DNA from: an uncultured Bacteroidia bacterium
GTDB lineage: Bacteria > Bacteroidota > Bacteroidia > Bacteroidales > F082
Length of the DNA: 64,000 nucleotides
Direction: 5' to 3'
Assembly: GCA_902771635.1 (NCBI GenBank)
Contig: CACXXW010000006.1
Location: 1-64,000 of the forward strand
Of the stretch, positions 41,825-50,397 are shown one piece after another. Position 1 is the stretch's first letter. Every line of letters starts with the position of its first letter. Below the pieces are notes generated by a model that was not told where the DNA came from, did no database searches, and was given only the letters and a program-made list of their open reading frames with translations. The position numbers were made by a program, and so were the translations under genes.

Positions 41825-43417
41825 TTATAGTTTGATGTCGTCGCCGTTGACGTTTTGGAAGTTGTACTGCAAAACATGGAATTCGGGCATCGACTGCACC
41901 GTGAATTTCTTGCCATATTTCTTCATCCATTTGCGGCGAATCGAAAACAGGCCATCTATGCAGAGGTAGGAATAGATGAAGGGATGCACCTGCAAGGTCA
42001 AATGATTCTCGTTTTGGTCGACCATGAGGTACTTGAGGTGGTTTTCGATTTCGTCGATGAAGAGGATGGCGGGGCGAATCTTGCCTTCGCCGGCGCACAC
42101 AGGGCATTTCTCCTGCACCTGTACCTCCGTCTCGGGACGCACGCGCTGGCGTGTGATTTGGATGAGGCCAAACTTCGTTGGGGGAAGGATGGTGTGCTTG
42201 GCGCGGTCGTGCGACATGGCCTCGACCAAGGCGTCAAACAAATCCTTGCGGTGTTTGGCTTCGTGCATGTCGATGAAGTCGACAATGATGATGCCGCCCA
42301 TGTCGCGCAGACGCAACTGGCGCGCGATTTCCTTGGCGGCTTCAATGTTGACTTGAAAAGCGTTGTCTTCCTGCGAATTCTCCTTGTTCACCCGATGGCC
42401 GCTGTTCACGTCAATGACATGCATGGCCTCGGTGTGCTCGATGACAAGGTAGACACCGTTTCTGATAGTGACGATCTTACCGAAAAAGCCTTTGATTTGC
42501 TTGGTAACATTGAAATAGTCAAAGATAGGTTCTTTGCCTTTGTAAAGTTGCACAATATCAACTTTTTGCGGTGCGAAAGTCTGGATGTTTTTCTGGATCT
42601 CTTCATAGAGTTTCTCATCGTTCACATGGATGTTGTTGAACGACTCGTTGAGCAAATCGCGCAGCATGACGCTGGTTTGGTCCATCTCGCTGACCATCCT
42701 GCCGAAGGTCGTCATCTTCTTCATCTCGATGATGCACTGTTCCCACTTGGAAATCAAGGAACGCAGGTCGGCATCGAGGTCGGCCACTTTCTTGCCTTCG
42801 GCGACAGTGCGAATGATGACGCCATAGTTGGCGGGCTTGATGCTCTGGATCAGACGGCGGAGACGGTTGCGTTCCTCGCTGCTGCGGATTTTTTGGGATA
42901 CCGAAATGCGGTTGGAGAAGGGAACGAGGACAAGATAGCGGCCCGCAAAGGAGACCTCAGCGGTAATTCTCGGTCCTTTGGTGTGGATGGGCTCCTTGGC
43001 GATTTGTACGGGGAGCAGGTCGCCCACATTGAGCAAATCCCCAATCTTGCCGTTCTTGGGCAAGTCAGGCTCAAGCTTGAACTTGTCCATAGGCACATCA
43101 TCGCCACCGACAACAGCTTTCTTGTACTTCATCAACGAATTGGCCTGCAGGCCGAGGTCGAGATAGTGCAGGAAAGCCTCCTTGGGATAGCCAACGTCCA
43201 CAAAAGCGGCGTTGAGACCTGGCAGAATCTTCTTCACTCTGCCCAAGTAAACGTCACCAACCGCAAACTGGTTGTTGGTCTTTTCTCTGTGAAGTTCGAC
43301 AAGTGCGTTGTCTTCCAGAAGAGCGATGTCAACCTCCGAAGCGTGCGAGTTGATGACCAAATCGCGCGTCACTGTCTTCACTTCCACTACAACCTCTTGT
43401 TGTTGTTCTTCAGACAT
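41825..43417 (-). CDS. rng: Ribonuclease G (RNase E/G family)
   Basis: Endoribonuclease for rRNA 5'-end maturation and mRNA decay, 530 residues. S1 domain near the N-terminus (VGDVYLGRVKKILPGLNAAFVDVGYPKEAFLHYLDLG), the catalytic-site segment MHVIDVNSGHRV, MGGIIIVDFIDMHEAKHRKDLFDALVEAMSHDRAKHTI and QITRQRVR. The CPVCAGEGKI cysteine pair matches the Zn-link. Length and start (MSEEQQQEVVVEV) are typical for Bacteroidota. Followed by its own terminator. Confidence 0.95.
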   Translation of the reverse strand: MSEEQQQEVVVEVKTVTRDLVINSHASEVDIALLEDNALVELHREKTNNQFAVGDVYLGRVKKILPGLNAAFVDVGYPKEAFLHYLDLGLQANSLMKYKKAVVGGDDVPMDKFKLEPDLPKNGKIGDLLNVGDLLPVQIAKEPIHTKGPRITAEVSFAGRYLVLVPFSNRISVSQKIRSSEERNRLRRLIQSIKPANYGVIIRTVAEGKKVADLDADLRSLISKWEQCIIEMKKMTTFGRMVSEMDQTSVMLRDLLNESFNNIHVNDEKLYEEIQKNIQTFAPQKVDIVQLYKGKEPIFDYFNVTKQIKGFFGKIVTIRNGVYLVIEHTEAMHVIDVNSGHRVNKENSQEDNAFQVNIEAAKEIARQLRLRDMGGIIIVDFIDMHEAKHRKDLFDALVEAMSHDRAKHTILPPTKFGLIQITRQRVRPETEVQVQEKCPVCAGEGKIRPAILFIDEIENHLKYLMVDQNENHLTLQVHPFIYSYLCIDGLFSIRRKWMKKYGKKFTVQSMPEFHVLQYNFQNVNGDDIKL

Positions 43418-43518
43418 AGTGTTTTACTTTGGGGTTAACGTTTTGATTGATAAAACAATAACACAACAATGGGATTAGCCAATGCTGTGTTATTGTCGTG
43501 TTTAGGCTCAAGAAGAGC

Positions 43519-43608
43519 TTATTTCTTCTTGTGTCTGTCCTTTCTCAAGCGTTTTTTGCGCTTGTGCGTCGACATCTTGTGTCTTTTGTGTTTCTTACCG
43601 TTTGGCAT
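43519..43608 (-). CDS. Tiny basic ribosome-associated-type protein, 29 aa
   Basis: A 29-residue frame MPNGKKHKRHKMSTHKRKKR... ending RLRKDRHKKK: almost all Lys, Arg and His. It resembles the AURKAIP1/COX24 C-terminal (DUF1713) type of small basic ribosomal proteins found in mitochondria and several bacterial phyla, including Bacteroidota. It lies 26 bp downstream of the HU gene on the same strand and 101 bp upstream of rng. Too short for most gene finders. Confidence 0.75.
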   Translation of the reverse strand: MPNGKKHKRHKMSTHKRKKRLRKDRHKKK

Positions 43609-43634
43609 AGTATAAAGATTTTACAAGTTGTTTC

Positions 43635-43907
43635 TTATTTTACAGCGTTCATGAAGGTCTTAGCAGGCTTGAAGGCCGGAATCTTGTGGGCAGGGATGGT
43701 GATGGCGATGTTCTTGCCAATATTGCGGCCGGTCTTCTCAGCTCTTGTCTTGATGATGAAGCTGCCGAAGCCTCTCAGATAAACGTTCTCACCCTTTGCC
43801 ATAGCGTTCTTCACAACTTCCATGAAGTTTTCCACAACATTCTGCACAGCACCTTTCTCAATGCCGGTCTTGCTTGCGATTTCAGCAACGATTTCTGCTT
43901 TTGTCAT
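43635..43907 (-). CDS. HU family DNA-binding protein
   Basis: Histone-like nucleoid protein, 90 residues. MTKAEIVAEIASKTGIEKGAVQNVVENFMEVVKNAMAKGENVYLRGFGSFIIKTRAEKTGRNIGKN shows the dimer helices and the DNA-binding arm with RNIGKN...IPAHKIPAFKPAK. Normal length. -7 element TACCTTTG about 50 bp upstream; the 29-residue basic protein gene follows. Confidence 0.95.
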   Translation of the reverse strand: MTKAEIVAEIASKTGIEKGAVQNVVENFMEVVKNAMAKGENVYLRGFGSFIIKTRAEKTGRNIGKNIAITIPAHKIPAFKPAKTFMNAVK

Positions 43908-43956
43908 TTTTTCTCTTATTTAATGGTTAGTTATAATGTTTGTTGTAAATTTGCGG

Positions 43957-43964
43957 CAAAGGTA
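43957..43964 (-). promoter_or_regulatory. -7 element TACCTTTG for HU
   Basis: Minus-strand TACCTTTG 49 bp before ATG 43907. Confidence 0.5.
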
Positions 43965-44048
43965 CGAACATTTTCAATACGTAGGCCCTATTAATGCAAT
44001 TTTTTTTCTTCTAATGAGTTATAAATAAAGAATTTCGCCTCAAAAATA

Positions 44049-45101
44049 ATGACAAGCAACATACAAGACACCTTAATTAATTGGTATGCCGAAAACCACC
44101 GTGACCTCCCTTGGCGACATGAGCCTACACCCTATCAGGTATGGCTTTCAGAGGTCATTCTGCAGCAGACGCGCGTCAACCAAGGCATGGATTATTACCT
44201 GCGTTTTGTAGAGCGATGGTCCTCCGTGACCGACCTTGCAAAGGCATCGGAGGAAGAGGTGCTGAAGATGTGGCAAGGTCTCGGTTATTACTCACGTGCC
44301 CGCAATCTTCACAAGTGTGCAAGACAAGTCGTGGAACAATATGAAGGACAATTTCCCGCTGATTTCGAACAACTTAAACAGCTTCAAGGCATTGGCAGCT
44401 ATACCGCAGCTGCCATCGCATCTATAGCTTTCAACTTGCCACACGCCGTGGTCGACGGCAATGTGTATCGCGTGCTCTCGCGTCTCTTCGACATCGACAC
44501 ACCTATTAATATTAGTGAAGGCCAAACCCTCTTCGCCCATCTTGCCGAGGAACTGCTGAACCGCAAACAACCTGGCCTCCACAACCAAGCCATGATGGAG
44601 TTTGGTGCCTTGCACTGCACACCCAAGAATCCCAACTGCCTGCTTTGCCCGCTGCAAGCCCAATGTTTGTCCCTCACCCATCAAACCGTGATGCAGCGCC
44701 CAGCGAAACTGCAAAAGGTCAAGGTCAGCACAAGATATTTCAACTATTTGGTTATCAGAATAAAAGACAATGTTTACCTGCACAAGCGCAGCGACAATGA
44801 CATTTGGAAAAACCTCTATGATTTTCCCTGCATCGAAAGCGAAAAACCTATGACTGTGGAAGAGGTCATGGCCTCCGAGCAATTCGATCAACTCATTGGA
44901 AACAAGCCATTTACCATTACTAAGGTCTCCCCTGTCTTCACCCACAAGCTGACCCATCGTACCATCATCGCCCAATTCATCGAAATAAAACTTGAAAAAA
45001 AATTGTTGCGGATTGAAACAAAAGATTTATTTTTGACCCCCGAAATGGATTTGGGTACTTTCCCTATTCCTCGCTTAATTGATTTATACTTAAACACTTA
45101 A
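44049..45101 (+). CDS. mutY: A/G-specific adenine glycosylase
   Basis: Removes adenine mispaired with 8-oxoguanine. 350 residues: LPWRHEPTPYQVWLSEVILQQTRV with the catalytic Glu, the helix-hairpin-helix LQGIGSYTAAAIASIAFNLPHAVVDGNVYRVLSR with the catalytic Asp, and the iron-sulfur loop C-x6-C-x2-C-x5-C (CTPKNPNCLLCPLQAQC). A NUDIX-like 8-oxoG-recognition domain forms the C-terminus. First gene of mutY-ssb-gldE-gldD, an order conserved in Bacteroidota. Confidence 0.95.
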   Translation: MTSNIQDTLINWYAENHRDLPWRHEPTPYQVWLSEVILQQTRVNQGMDYYLRFVERWSSVTDLAKASEEEVLKMWQGLGYYSRARNLHKCARQVVEQYEGQFPADFEQLKQLQGIGSYTAAAIASIAFNLPHAVVDGNVYRVLSRLFDIDTPINISEGQTLFAHLAEELLNRKQPGLHNQAMMEFGALHCTPKNPNCLLCPLQAQCLSLTHQTVMQRPAKLQKVKVSTRYFNYLVIRIKDNVYLHKRSDNDIWKNLYDFPCIESEKPMTVEEVMASEQFDQLIGNKPFTITKVSPVFTHKLTHRTIIAQFIEIKLEKKLLRIETKDLFLTPEMDLGTFPIPRLIDLYLNT

Positions 45102-45113
45102 AAAAACTACATT

Positions 45114-45566
45114 ATGGCAAGCTTGAACAAAGTCATCCTCATTGGCCGACTCGGGAAAGACCCTGAAGTTACCACATTCGAAAACGGCAACCGCAAAATT
45201 TCAGCCACATTGGCCACCTCAGAACGTTATCGCGACCGCGACAACAATTGGGTGGAGCAGACCGACTGGCACAACATCGTGGTATGGGGCAACCTCGCCA
45301 ACGACATCGCTGATGGCCGCCGCAACTATGCCAAAGGCGACTTGATGTATGTGGAAGGCAAACTGCGCACCCGCCAATACACCGACCAGCAAGGCATTAT
45401 GCGCTACGTCACCGAGGTCCATGCCGACAAGATGATGCAGATGGCACCCGCCCGTCCCGTACAGCAATCGTCGTATGGTCAACCTTACGCTCCCGCTCCC
45501 GAGCCTGCACCAGGTTATACTCCACAAGCACCCACCCAAGACGAGGGTAATGACCTGCCATTTTAA
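45114..45566 (+). CDS. ssb: Single-stranded DNA-binding protein
   Basis: 150 residues with an N-terminal OB fold (MASLNKVILIGRLGKDPEVTTFENGNRKISATLATSERYRD...EQTDWHNIVVWGNLAND) and a flexible Pro-rich tail ending in the acidic EGNDLPF tip that binds partner proteins. 12 bp downstream of mutY, so co-transcribed. Confidence 0.97.
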   Translation: MASLNKVILIGRLGKDPEVTTFENGNRKISATLATSERYRDRDNNWVEQTDWHNIVVWGNLANDIADGRRNYAKGDLMYVEGKLRTRQYTDQQGIMRYVTEVHADKMMQMAPARPVQQSSYGQPYAPAPEPAPGYTPQAPTQDEGNDLPF

Positions 45567-45596
45567 CGGAATGATGCACTATGTCAAAATTATTCG

Positions 45597-45604
45597 TAAT
45601 TTTG
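45597..45604 (+). promoter_or_regulatory. -7 element TAATTTTG before gldE
   Basis: TAATTTTG 27 bp before the TTG start at 45631; gives gldE-gldD an extra promoter. Confidence 0.45.
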
Positions 45605-45630
45605 CAGCCTGAATTTTAAATCATAAGATT

Positions 45631-46980
45631 TTGGAAACACCAGACCCTGACCCTCTCATAGGACTTCTCACCGTTGTTTCAAACAACTTCTACAAAGGAT
45701 TTTCCGAGCAACCTATAGGCGCCATCATTGGATTGGTGGTGCTTGCTTTGCTGCTCATCGCTTCTGCCTTAATCTCAAGCAGCGAAACGGCTTTTTTCTC
45801 GCTTCAGCCCGCTGACGTCGAAGACCTCGAATCGCGCAACGATGCCAAAAGCAAACTCGTGCTGAAGCTCCGCGAGAAACCCAAGACTCTGTTGGCCACC
45901 ATCCTGATTGGCAACAACTTCGTGAATGTCACCATCACCTTGCTGTCGACCTATGTCATGGCGCTGCTGTTCGACATGGTGAACTATCCTGTGGCTGCTT
46001 TTCTCTTAGAAGCGGTGATTGTCACTTCCATGATTCTCATCGTGGGCGAAATCACGCCGAAAATCTATGCCGGCAAGCGTCCCGTCAAGATGGCCCGCTT
46101 CATGGCCAGACCACTGCGATTCCTCATTGGTCTTTTCAAACCTTTGAGCAAGTTATTGGTCAACTCCACCTCGTTCATGGACAAGCACTTGGAGAAAAAG
46201 AAAGGCGAAATCTCCATGGAAGACCTCTCCACTGCGGTCGACATCGCCACCGAAGAATCCACCCCGCTCGATGAGAAACAGATGCTGAAGGGCATCGCCT
46301 CATTCAGTGAGAAAGAGGTAAGCGGTGTGATGATTCCTCGTGTCGACATCATCGGCGTGGAAAAAGGCATGGAATTCACCGAGATGCTGGCTGTGGTCAT
46401 CAAGAGCGGATTCTCAAGGATTCCCGTTTACGACGAGACCTTGGACCAAGTGGAAGGCATCCTTTACGTAAAAGACCTTCTCCCCTACCTTGATGCCCAA
46501 TCCTACGAATGGCAGAAGCTCCTTCGTCCTGCCTTCTTCGTGCCCGAGAACCGAAAAATCAACGATTTGTTCCAAGACTTCCGCGAAAAAAAGATACACA
46601 TCGCCATCGTTGTAGATGAATATGGCGGCACTTCGGGTTTGATTACCATGGAAGACGTGATTGAGGAAATCGTGGGCGAGATCAACGATGAGTTTGACGA
46701 AGCCAACGTGGAGGAACACTATACCCAACTTGAAGACGGTTCCTATCTCTTTAAGGCCCAGACTAGTATTGTCGATTTCTGCAAGGTGTTCGGCGTGGAT
46801 GAAAACTACTTCGAACCTATGCAAGGCGAAGCCGACACCTTGGCTGGACTCATCCTCGAAATCGAAGGTCGCATCCCTGAAATCGGGTTCAAGTTCAACT
46901 TTGAGAAATTCCACATGGAGATCACCGATGCCGACACCAAGCGCATCAAGGAAGTAAAGGTTATTTTTGATGAAGATTAA
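45631..46980 (+). CDS. gldE: Gliding-motility protein GldE, CNNM/CorC-type
   Basis: Membrane protein of 449 residues, TTG start. DUF21/CNNM transmembrane domain (about 25-190, ALISSSETAFFSLQPADVEDLE, TILIGNNFVNVTITLLS, ILIVGEITPKIYAGKRP), a CBS pair (about 200-350, VMIPRVDIIGVE, IAIVVDEYGGTSGLITMEDVIEEIVGEI) and a CorC_HlyC domain. GldE supports stability of GldD in Flavobacterium; CNNM homologues move divalent cations. It is followed by gldD after 77 bp that hold a family B inverted repeat. Confidence 0.9.
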   Translation: METPDPDPLIGLLTVVSNNFYKGFSEQPIGAIIGLVVLALLLIASALISSSETAFFSLQPADVEDLESRNDAKSKLVLKLREKPKTLLATILIGNNFVNVTITLLSTYVMALLFDMVNYPVAAFLLEAVIVTSMILIVGEITPKIYAGKRPVKMARFMARPLRFLIGLFKPLSKLLVNSTSFMDKHLEKKKGEISMEDLSTAVDIATEESTPLDEKQMLKGIASFSEKEVSGVMIPRVDIIGVEKGMEFTEMLAVVIKSGFSRIPVYDETLDQVEGILYVKDLLPYLDAQSYEWQKLLRPAFFVPENRKINDLFQDFREKKIHIAIVVDEYGGTSGLITMEDVIEEIVGEINDEFDEANVEEHYTQLEDGSYLFKAQTSIVDFCKVFGVDENYFEPMQGEADTLAGLILEIEGRIPEIGFKFNFEKFHMEITDADTKRIKEVKVIFDED

Positions 46981-46985
46981 ACTGG

Positions 46986-47040
46986 TGCTTCGACAAGCTC
47001 AGCAACAGCAACCTAAGGTCCCTGAGCTTGTCGAAGGGCC
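46986..47040. repeat. Inverted pair of CTTCGACAAGCTCAG repeats, family B
   Basis: GCTTCGACAAGCTCAGCA and GGTCCCTGAGCTTGTCGAAGGGCC face each other and can form one long hairpin between gldE and gldD. Confidence 0.8.
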
Positions 47041-47057
47041 GACCAAATAGAACAAAT

Positions 47058-47648
47058 ATGAAAATCAGCAAGTTCATAGTTCCTCTGGTAACCATGGTTT
47101 TAGCTTGTTTTATCGTTTCTTGCGATGACGAGACATCCTACCTGCCCAAGCCGCGCGGCTATTTCCGCATCGACCTGCCAGAAAAGTCATATAGCCACGT
47201 CGACACCATCGAGCGCTACAGCTTCGACTGTCCCAACTACGCCCATTTAACTTACGACCGCTACTCGCCTGATGAGAAAAACTGGATCAACATCGAGATG
47301 CCGCAATTCAAAGGCTCCATCCATCTGACACACAAACCCGTGAATGGCAACTTGGGCGAGTATTTGGAGGATGTCCACACTATGGTAACCAAGCACCTGC
47401 AAAAGGCCAACGGCGTGCGCGACAGCTTGATTGCCAACGAAGAGCACCAAGTCTACGGCCTGTTCATCGAGATGGACGGCAAGGGCGTGGCCACCCCGAT
47501 GCAGTTCTACCTTACTGACAGCACGAAGAACTTCGTACGAGGGGCTCTCTACTTCAACTTCCAGCCCGACAACGACTCTATGCAGCCCGTCATTAACTTC
47601 ATTCGCGAGGACATCGACCACATGATCAACACATTTGAGTGGAAATAA
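47058..47648 (+). CDS. gldD: Gliding-motility lipoprotein GldD
   Basis: Lipoprotein of 196 residues, lipobox IVSC (Cys22). The sequence YLPKPRGYFRIDLPEKSY, NWINIEMPQFKGSIHLTHKPVNGNLGEYLEDVHTMVTKH and GALYFNFQPDNDSMQPVINFIREDIDHMI is typical of GldD. ATG 47058 begins the signal; the longer frame from 47028 comes from the repeat. Last gene of the mutY-ssb-gldE-gldD unit; linked to T9SS/gliding. Confidence 0.93.
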   Translation: MKISKFIVPLVTMVLACFIVSCDDETSYLPKPRGYFRIDLPEKSYSHVDTIERYSFDCPNYAHLTYDRYSPDEKNWINIEMPQFKGSIHLTHKPVNGNLGEYLEDVHTMVTKHLQKANGVRDSLIANEEHQVYGLFIEMDGKGVATPMQFYLTDSTKNFVRGALYFNFQPDNDSMQPVINFIREDIDHMINTFEWK

Positions 47649-47780
47649 AACCTACAAATTTGCATTTTTTGCAAGTTTTGTTCTCCCTTTTTCAACAAAA
47701 AACCTTATTTTCGCGGCGCGAAATCAATTTTTGCGCCGATGTAAACAGAGTATTCACTTTAAAGAAAGGGGGAAAGGCCT

Positions 47781-48698
47781 ATGATTAACAGCCTGAAAAT
47801 CGGGAACTTGACTTGGCGTCATCTCAACAACCCAACGGAAGAAGACTTTGAATTCCTGAAAGACCGATTTCATTTCCACCCTTTGGACATCGAAGACTGC
47901 AAATCGGTGAACCAACGCCCGAAAATCGATATCTACGACGATTATTATTTCCTTATCCTTCATTTCCCCAACTTCGACCGTCAGAACAAGTTCGTGAAAA
48001 TCAAGGAGGTAAAGATTTTCTGGGGCAAAGATTACATTATCTCCATAGAGAAGAACCCTTGGGGCGTTTCGCAACTCTTCGAAGAATATGAGGAGCGCAT
48101 CCAAAACGGCGAGGAGATGAGTTTCCGCAACTCCGACATCCTGCTCTACCGCATCCTCGAGAAACTGATGACCGAATCGGTGTATCTGCTGCGCAAGGTC
48201 GGCTTGGACGTTGAGTTGATCAACCGCGAACTGTTGCAGGAAAAACAGGTGAAAATCATCGAACGCATCAGCGTGACGCGCAAGAACCTCATCTTGATCA
48301 ACACCATCTTCAAGCCGCAGCTGCGACTCTTCCACCTCTTTGAGACAGGAAAGGTGACTGGCTTCACCGATGATGTGGAGTACATGGAAGACTACTGGGG
48401 CAATATCCTCGACTACCTGCAAAAGCTGTGGGATATGACCGAGGACTACGAAGAACTGATCGAAGGCCTCTCCATGACCTTCGACTCGATGCAGACCAAC
48501 AAGACCAACGAGACAATGAAAATCCTGACCTTGGTGTCGACCATCATCCTGCCTTTGACCTTCATCACAGGTCTTTACGGCATGAACGTTTCACTGCCCT
48601 TACAAGAATACGCATGGGCATTTTGGGCCATTATGGGATTTATGGCGCTGGTTGCCGTAGGATTCTATATCTATTTCAGGCACAAGAAAATGATGTGA
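47781..48698 (+). CDS. corA: CorA family magnesium/cobalt transporter
   Basis: 305 residues: a long cytosolic alpha/beta domain (DDYYFLILHFPNF, IKEVKIFWGKDYIISIEK), a stalk helix (SMTFDSMQTNKTNETMKILTLVSTIILPLTFITGLYGMNVSLP) with the YGMN selectivity motif, and a second transmembrane helix with a basic tail (YFRHKKMM). Pentameric divalent-cation channel. Single gene, convergent with the EndoI gene. Confidence 0.92.
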   Translation: MINSLKIGNLTWRHLNNPTEEDFEFLKDRFHFHPLDIEDCKSVNQRPKIDIYDDYYFLILHFPNFDRQNKFVKIKEVKIFWGKDYIISIEKNPWGVSQLFEEYEERIQNGEEMSFRNSDILLYRILEKLMTESVYLLRKVGLDVELINRELLQEKQVKIIERISVTRKNLILINTIFKPQLRLFHLFETGKVTGFTDDVEYMEDYWGNILDYLQKLWDMTEDYEELIEGLSMTFDSMQTNKTNETMKILTLVSTIILPLTFITGLYGMNVSLPLQEYAWAFWAIMGFMALVAVGFYIYFRHKKMM

Positions 48699-48704
48699 TG
48701 TTAT

Positions 48705-48732
48705 GTAGAGACGTACGGCCGTACGTCTCCAC
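48705..48732. repeat. 28-bp palindrome, family A
   Basis: GTAGAGACG-TACGGCCGTA-CGTCTCCAC (one mismatch), between convergent corA and EndoI genes, where it could terminate both. Confidence 0.85.
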
Positions 48733-48740
48733 ACAACATA

Positions 48741-49805
48741 TCATTTTACCAATAATTTCTCGTATTTCACCACAGCGCCATTGCGCATCAATTTCACCAT
48801 ATAGCAGCCCTTGGCGAAACCATTGGGCAGCGTCACAGCGAAATCCTGCACGGCATTTCCCGAAGCCTTGAGCAACGTGCGGCCACACATGTCGCAAATG
48901 GCAATGGCATCAAATGCATTGCAGTTACCGCTTAAATGCAACGTCTGGCCTGACTCAACAGGGTTGGGGAAAAGATAAACATTCTCATTCCTTTCCTCGA
49001 CATCAGTCCAATTCGGATCCCAAATCATACGGGCATATTCCGGATGGTCGACAAAGGGATTGCGATTATGCTGGTAGTCGTTGTAGATAGCATTGTTACG
49101 GTCGATTTCCTTCTGACTGACAGGGTCTTGCTCGCTCCAACGAAGCAGTAACTGTATGGCCCAAGGCTTGATTTCCGATTTGGCAGTCATATCACTCGAA
49201 CCCCAACTGCCATCCTCAGTATAGTAGCGTACACTCATATACATGAGGGCACGGGCAAAGTCGCCTTTATACTCATCGATGGGCTCGAAGACTGTCCCCG
49301 AAAAGCCCGGGGTCTTGCAAGTGCCCAACTTCGATCCATTGCGCGAAGTCCATGAAGCTGAACCCACCTCGCCGTATGCATAGTTGTTGCGGCGACCGTT
49401 CACATAGCCATCGGTTGGAAAGATATGGTGCAAGTCGGTACGCGGTGTCGTCTGCTCGTTGAACCAACTCTGAGGCCAAGAGTGCTCGCGGTTGTAGCAA
49501 GAACCTTCGTTGGTGTAGTTACCACATTGATCCTCGCCAAGATAATAGATGTATGGAGGTGTACCATTGGGATTGTCGGAATACATATCCCACACAATGC
49601 CATTGCCTTTGTTGTCGGTACTCCAGAAAGCATTCCACAATTGGGCATAAGAGATAGATGTGTGTCCCTTGATAATATTGTGCAAGGCCGACTTAAGTTG
49701 GTTGCCCGTCAGTCCATTGGCGGAGTTGTAATAGTTGGTTGGTGGCTGAGCCACAGCGCATACGGCCAGACAAAGTGCGAAGACAAAAACAAGCAAACGT
49801 TTCAT
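48741..49805 (-). CDS. Secreted endonuclease I family nuclease with C-terminal sorting domain
   Basis: 354 residues, signal peptide to AVAQP. The EndoI domain (about 20-265) includes NREHSWPQSWFNEQTTPRTDLHHIFPTDGYVNGRRNNYAYGEV, holding the catalytic His and metal site, FEPIDEYKGDFARALMYMSVRYY and NPFVDHPEYARMIWDPNW. A T9SS-like sorting domain follows (YLFPNPVESGQTLHL... KGCYMVKLMRNGAVVKYEKLLVK). Extracellular nucleic-acid degradation for nutrition or biofilm turnover is the expected role. A larger relative is at 55154-58870. Confidence 0.93.
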   Translation of the reverse strand: MKRLLVFVFALCLAVCAVAQPPTNYYNSANGLTGNQLKSALHNIIKGHTSISYAQLWNAFWSTDNKGNGIVWDMYSDNPNGTPPYIYYLGEDQCGNYTNEGSCYNREHSWPQSWFNEQTTPRTDLHHIFPTDGYVNGRRNNYAYGEVGSASWTSRNGSKLGTCKTPGFSGTVFEPIDEYKGDFARALMYMSVRYYTEDGSWGSSDMTAKSEIKPWAIQLLLRWSEQDPVSQKEIDRNNAIYNDYQHNRNPFVDHPEYARMIWDPNWTDVEERNENVYLFPNPVESGQTLHLSGNCNAFDAIAICDMCGRTLLKASGNAVQDFAVTLPNGFAKGCYMVKLMRNGAVVKYEKLLVK

Positions 49806-49811
49806 TTTTAT

Positions 49812-50387
49812 TCAGATTAGATCAGTAAAAAGGTATAATAATGCGATCACTACCATGAACACCGAAGTCGCAAATTCGATGAAACTCATCTTCTTCATCA
49901 CGCCAGGGCCAAAGGTGATGCGCACGGTAATAAGAGCCCACAAAAAGCCTGCCACGACAACGGCCAAGAAGAACCAGTTGCCCAACGGCAAGACAGGTAT
50001 GAAGAAAGGTCCAGTCAACGACATTAGGAAAACATCAAATGCTGCCATGACAGAGAGCAGGATGAAGTCCCAATCACTCCTAACTGTATAGAGCATCTTG
50101 CCTTTCAGCACCCTCATGGAGTCGACAAATATCTTGACAGCCACCACAATCATCATCATAAAAACCAAATAGGGAGCGAACTCGTCAACGAAAAGGTGAC
50201 TCATTAGCTTGCCGAGATAATAGCCCGCCACGGCCATCACGCCTTGACTGAGACCAAATATCAAGGGGATCAAATACCTCTTCACAGGTTTGTCGTCGGC
50301 ATTGACCAAACCCACCGCTCGCGTGACTACCGGAGAGGTCAGGCAGAGAACAAATATGATATTGATGATAATTGAAATGGTGTTCAT
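49812..50387 (-). CDS. Putative MntP-like manganese efflux/membrane protein
   Basis: Integral membrane protein, 191 residues from ATG 50387, about six helices. Arrangement of two repeats (IPLIFGLSQGVMAVAGYYLGKLM and FILLSVMAAFDVFLMSL with a membrane-embedded Asp) fits the MntP/DUF204 exporters, but the motif is divergent. It lies between the EndoI gene (6 bp after its stop) and the DUF6169-like gene (about 10 bp gap). Family call moderate. Confidence 0.6.
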   Translation of the reverse strand: MNTISIIINIIFVLCLTSPVVTRAVGLVNADDKPVKRYLIPLIFGLSQGVMAVAGYYLGKLMSHLFVDEFAPYLVFMMMIVVAVKIFVDSMRVLKGKMLYTVRSDWDFILLSVMAAFDVFLMSLTGPFFIPVLPLGNWFFLAVVVAGFLWALITVRITFGPGVMKKMSFIEFATSVFMVVIALLYLFTDLI

Positions 50388-50397
50388 TCTTAAACAG

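Noticed and set aside
41436..42107. 708-residue version of the TPR protein
   Set aside because: The upstream part is antisense to RNase G and a repeat; the lipoprotein signal starts at 41435.
45000..46900. Minus-strand frames over mutY, ssb and gldE
   Set aside because: No family features; opposite strand is certain coding.
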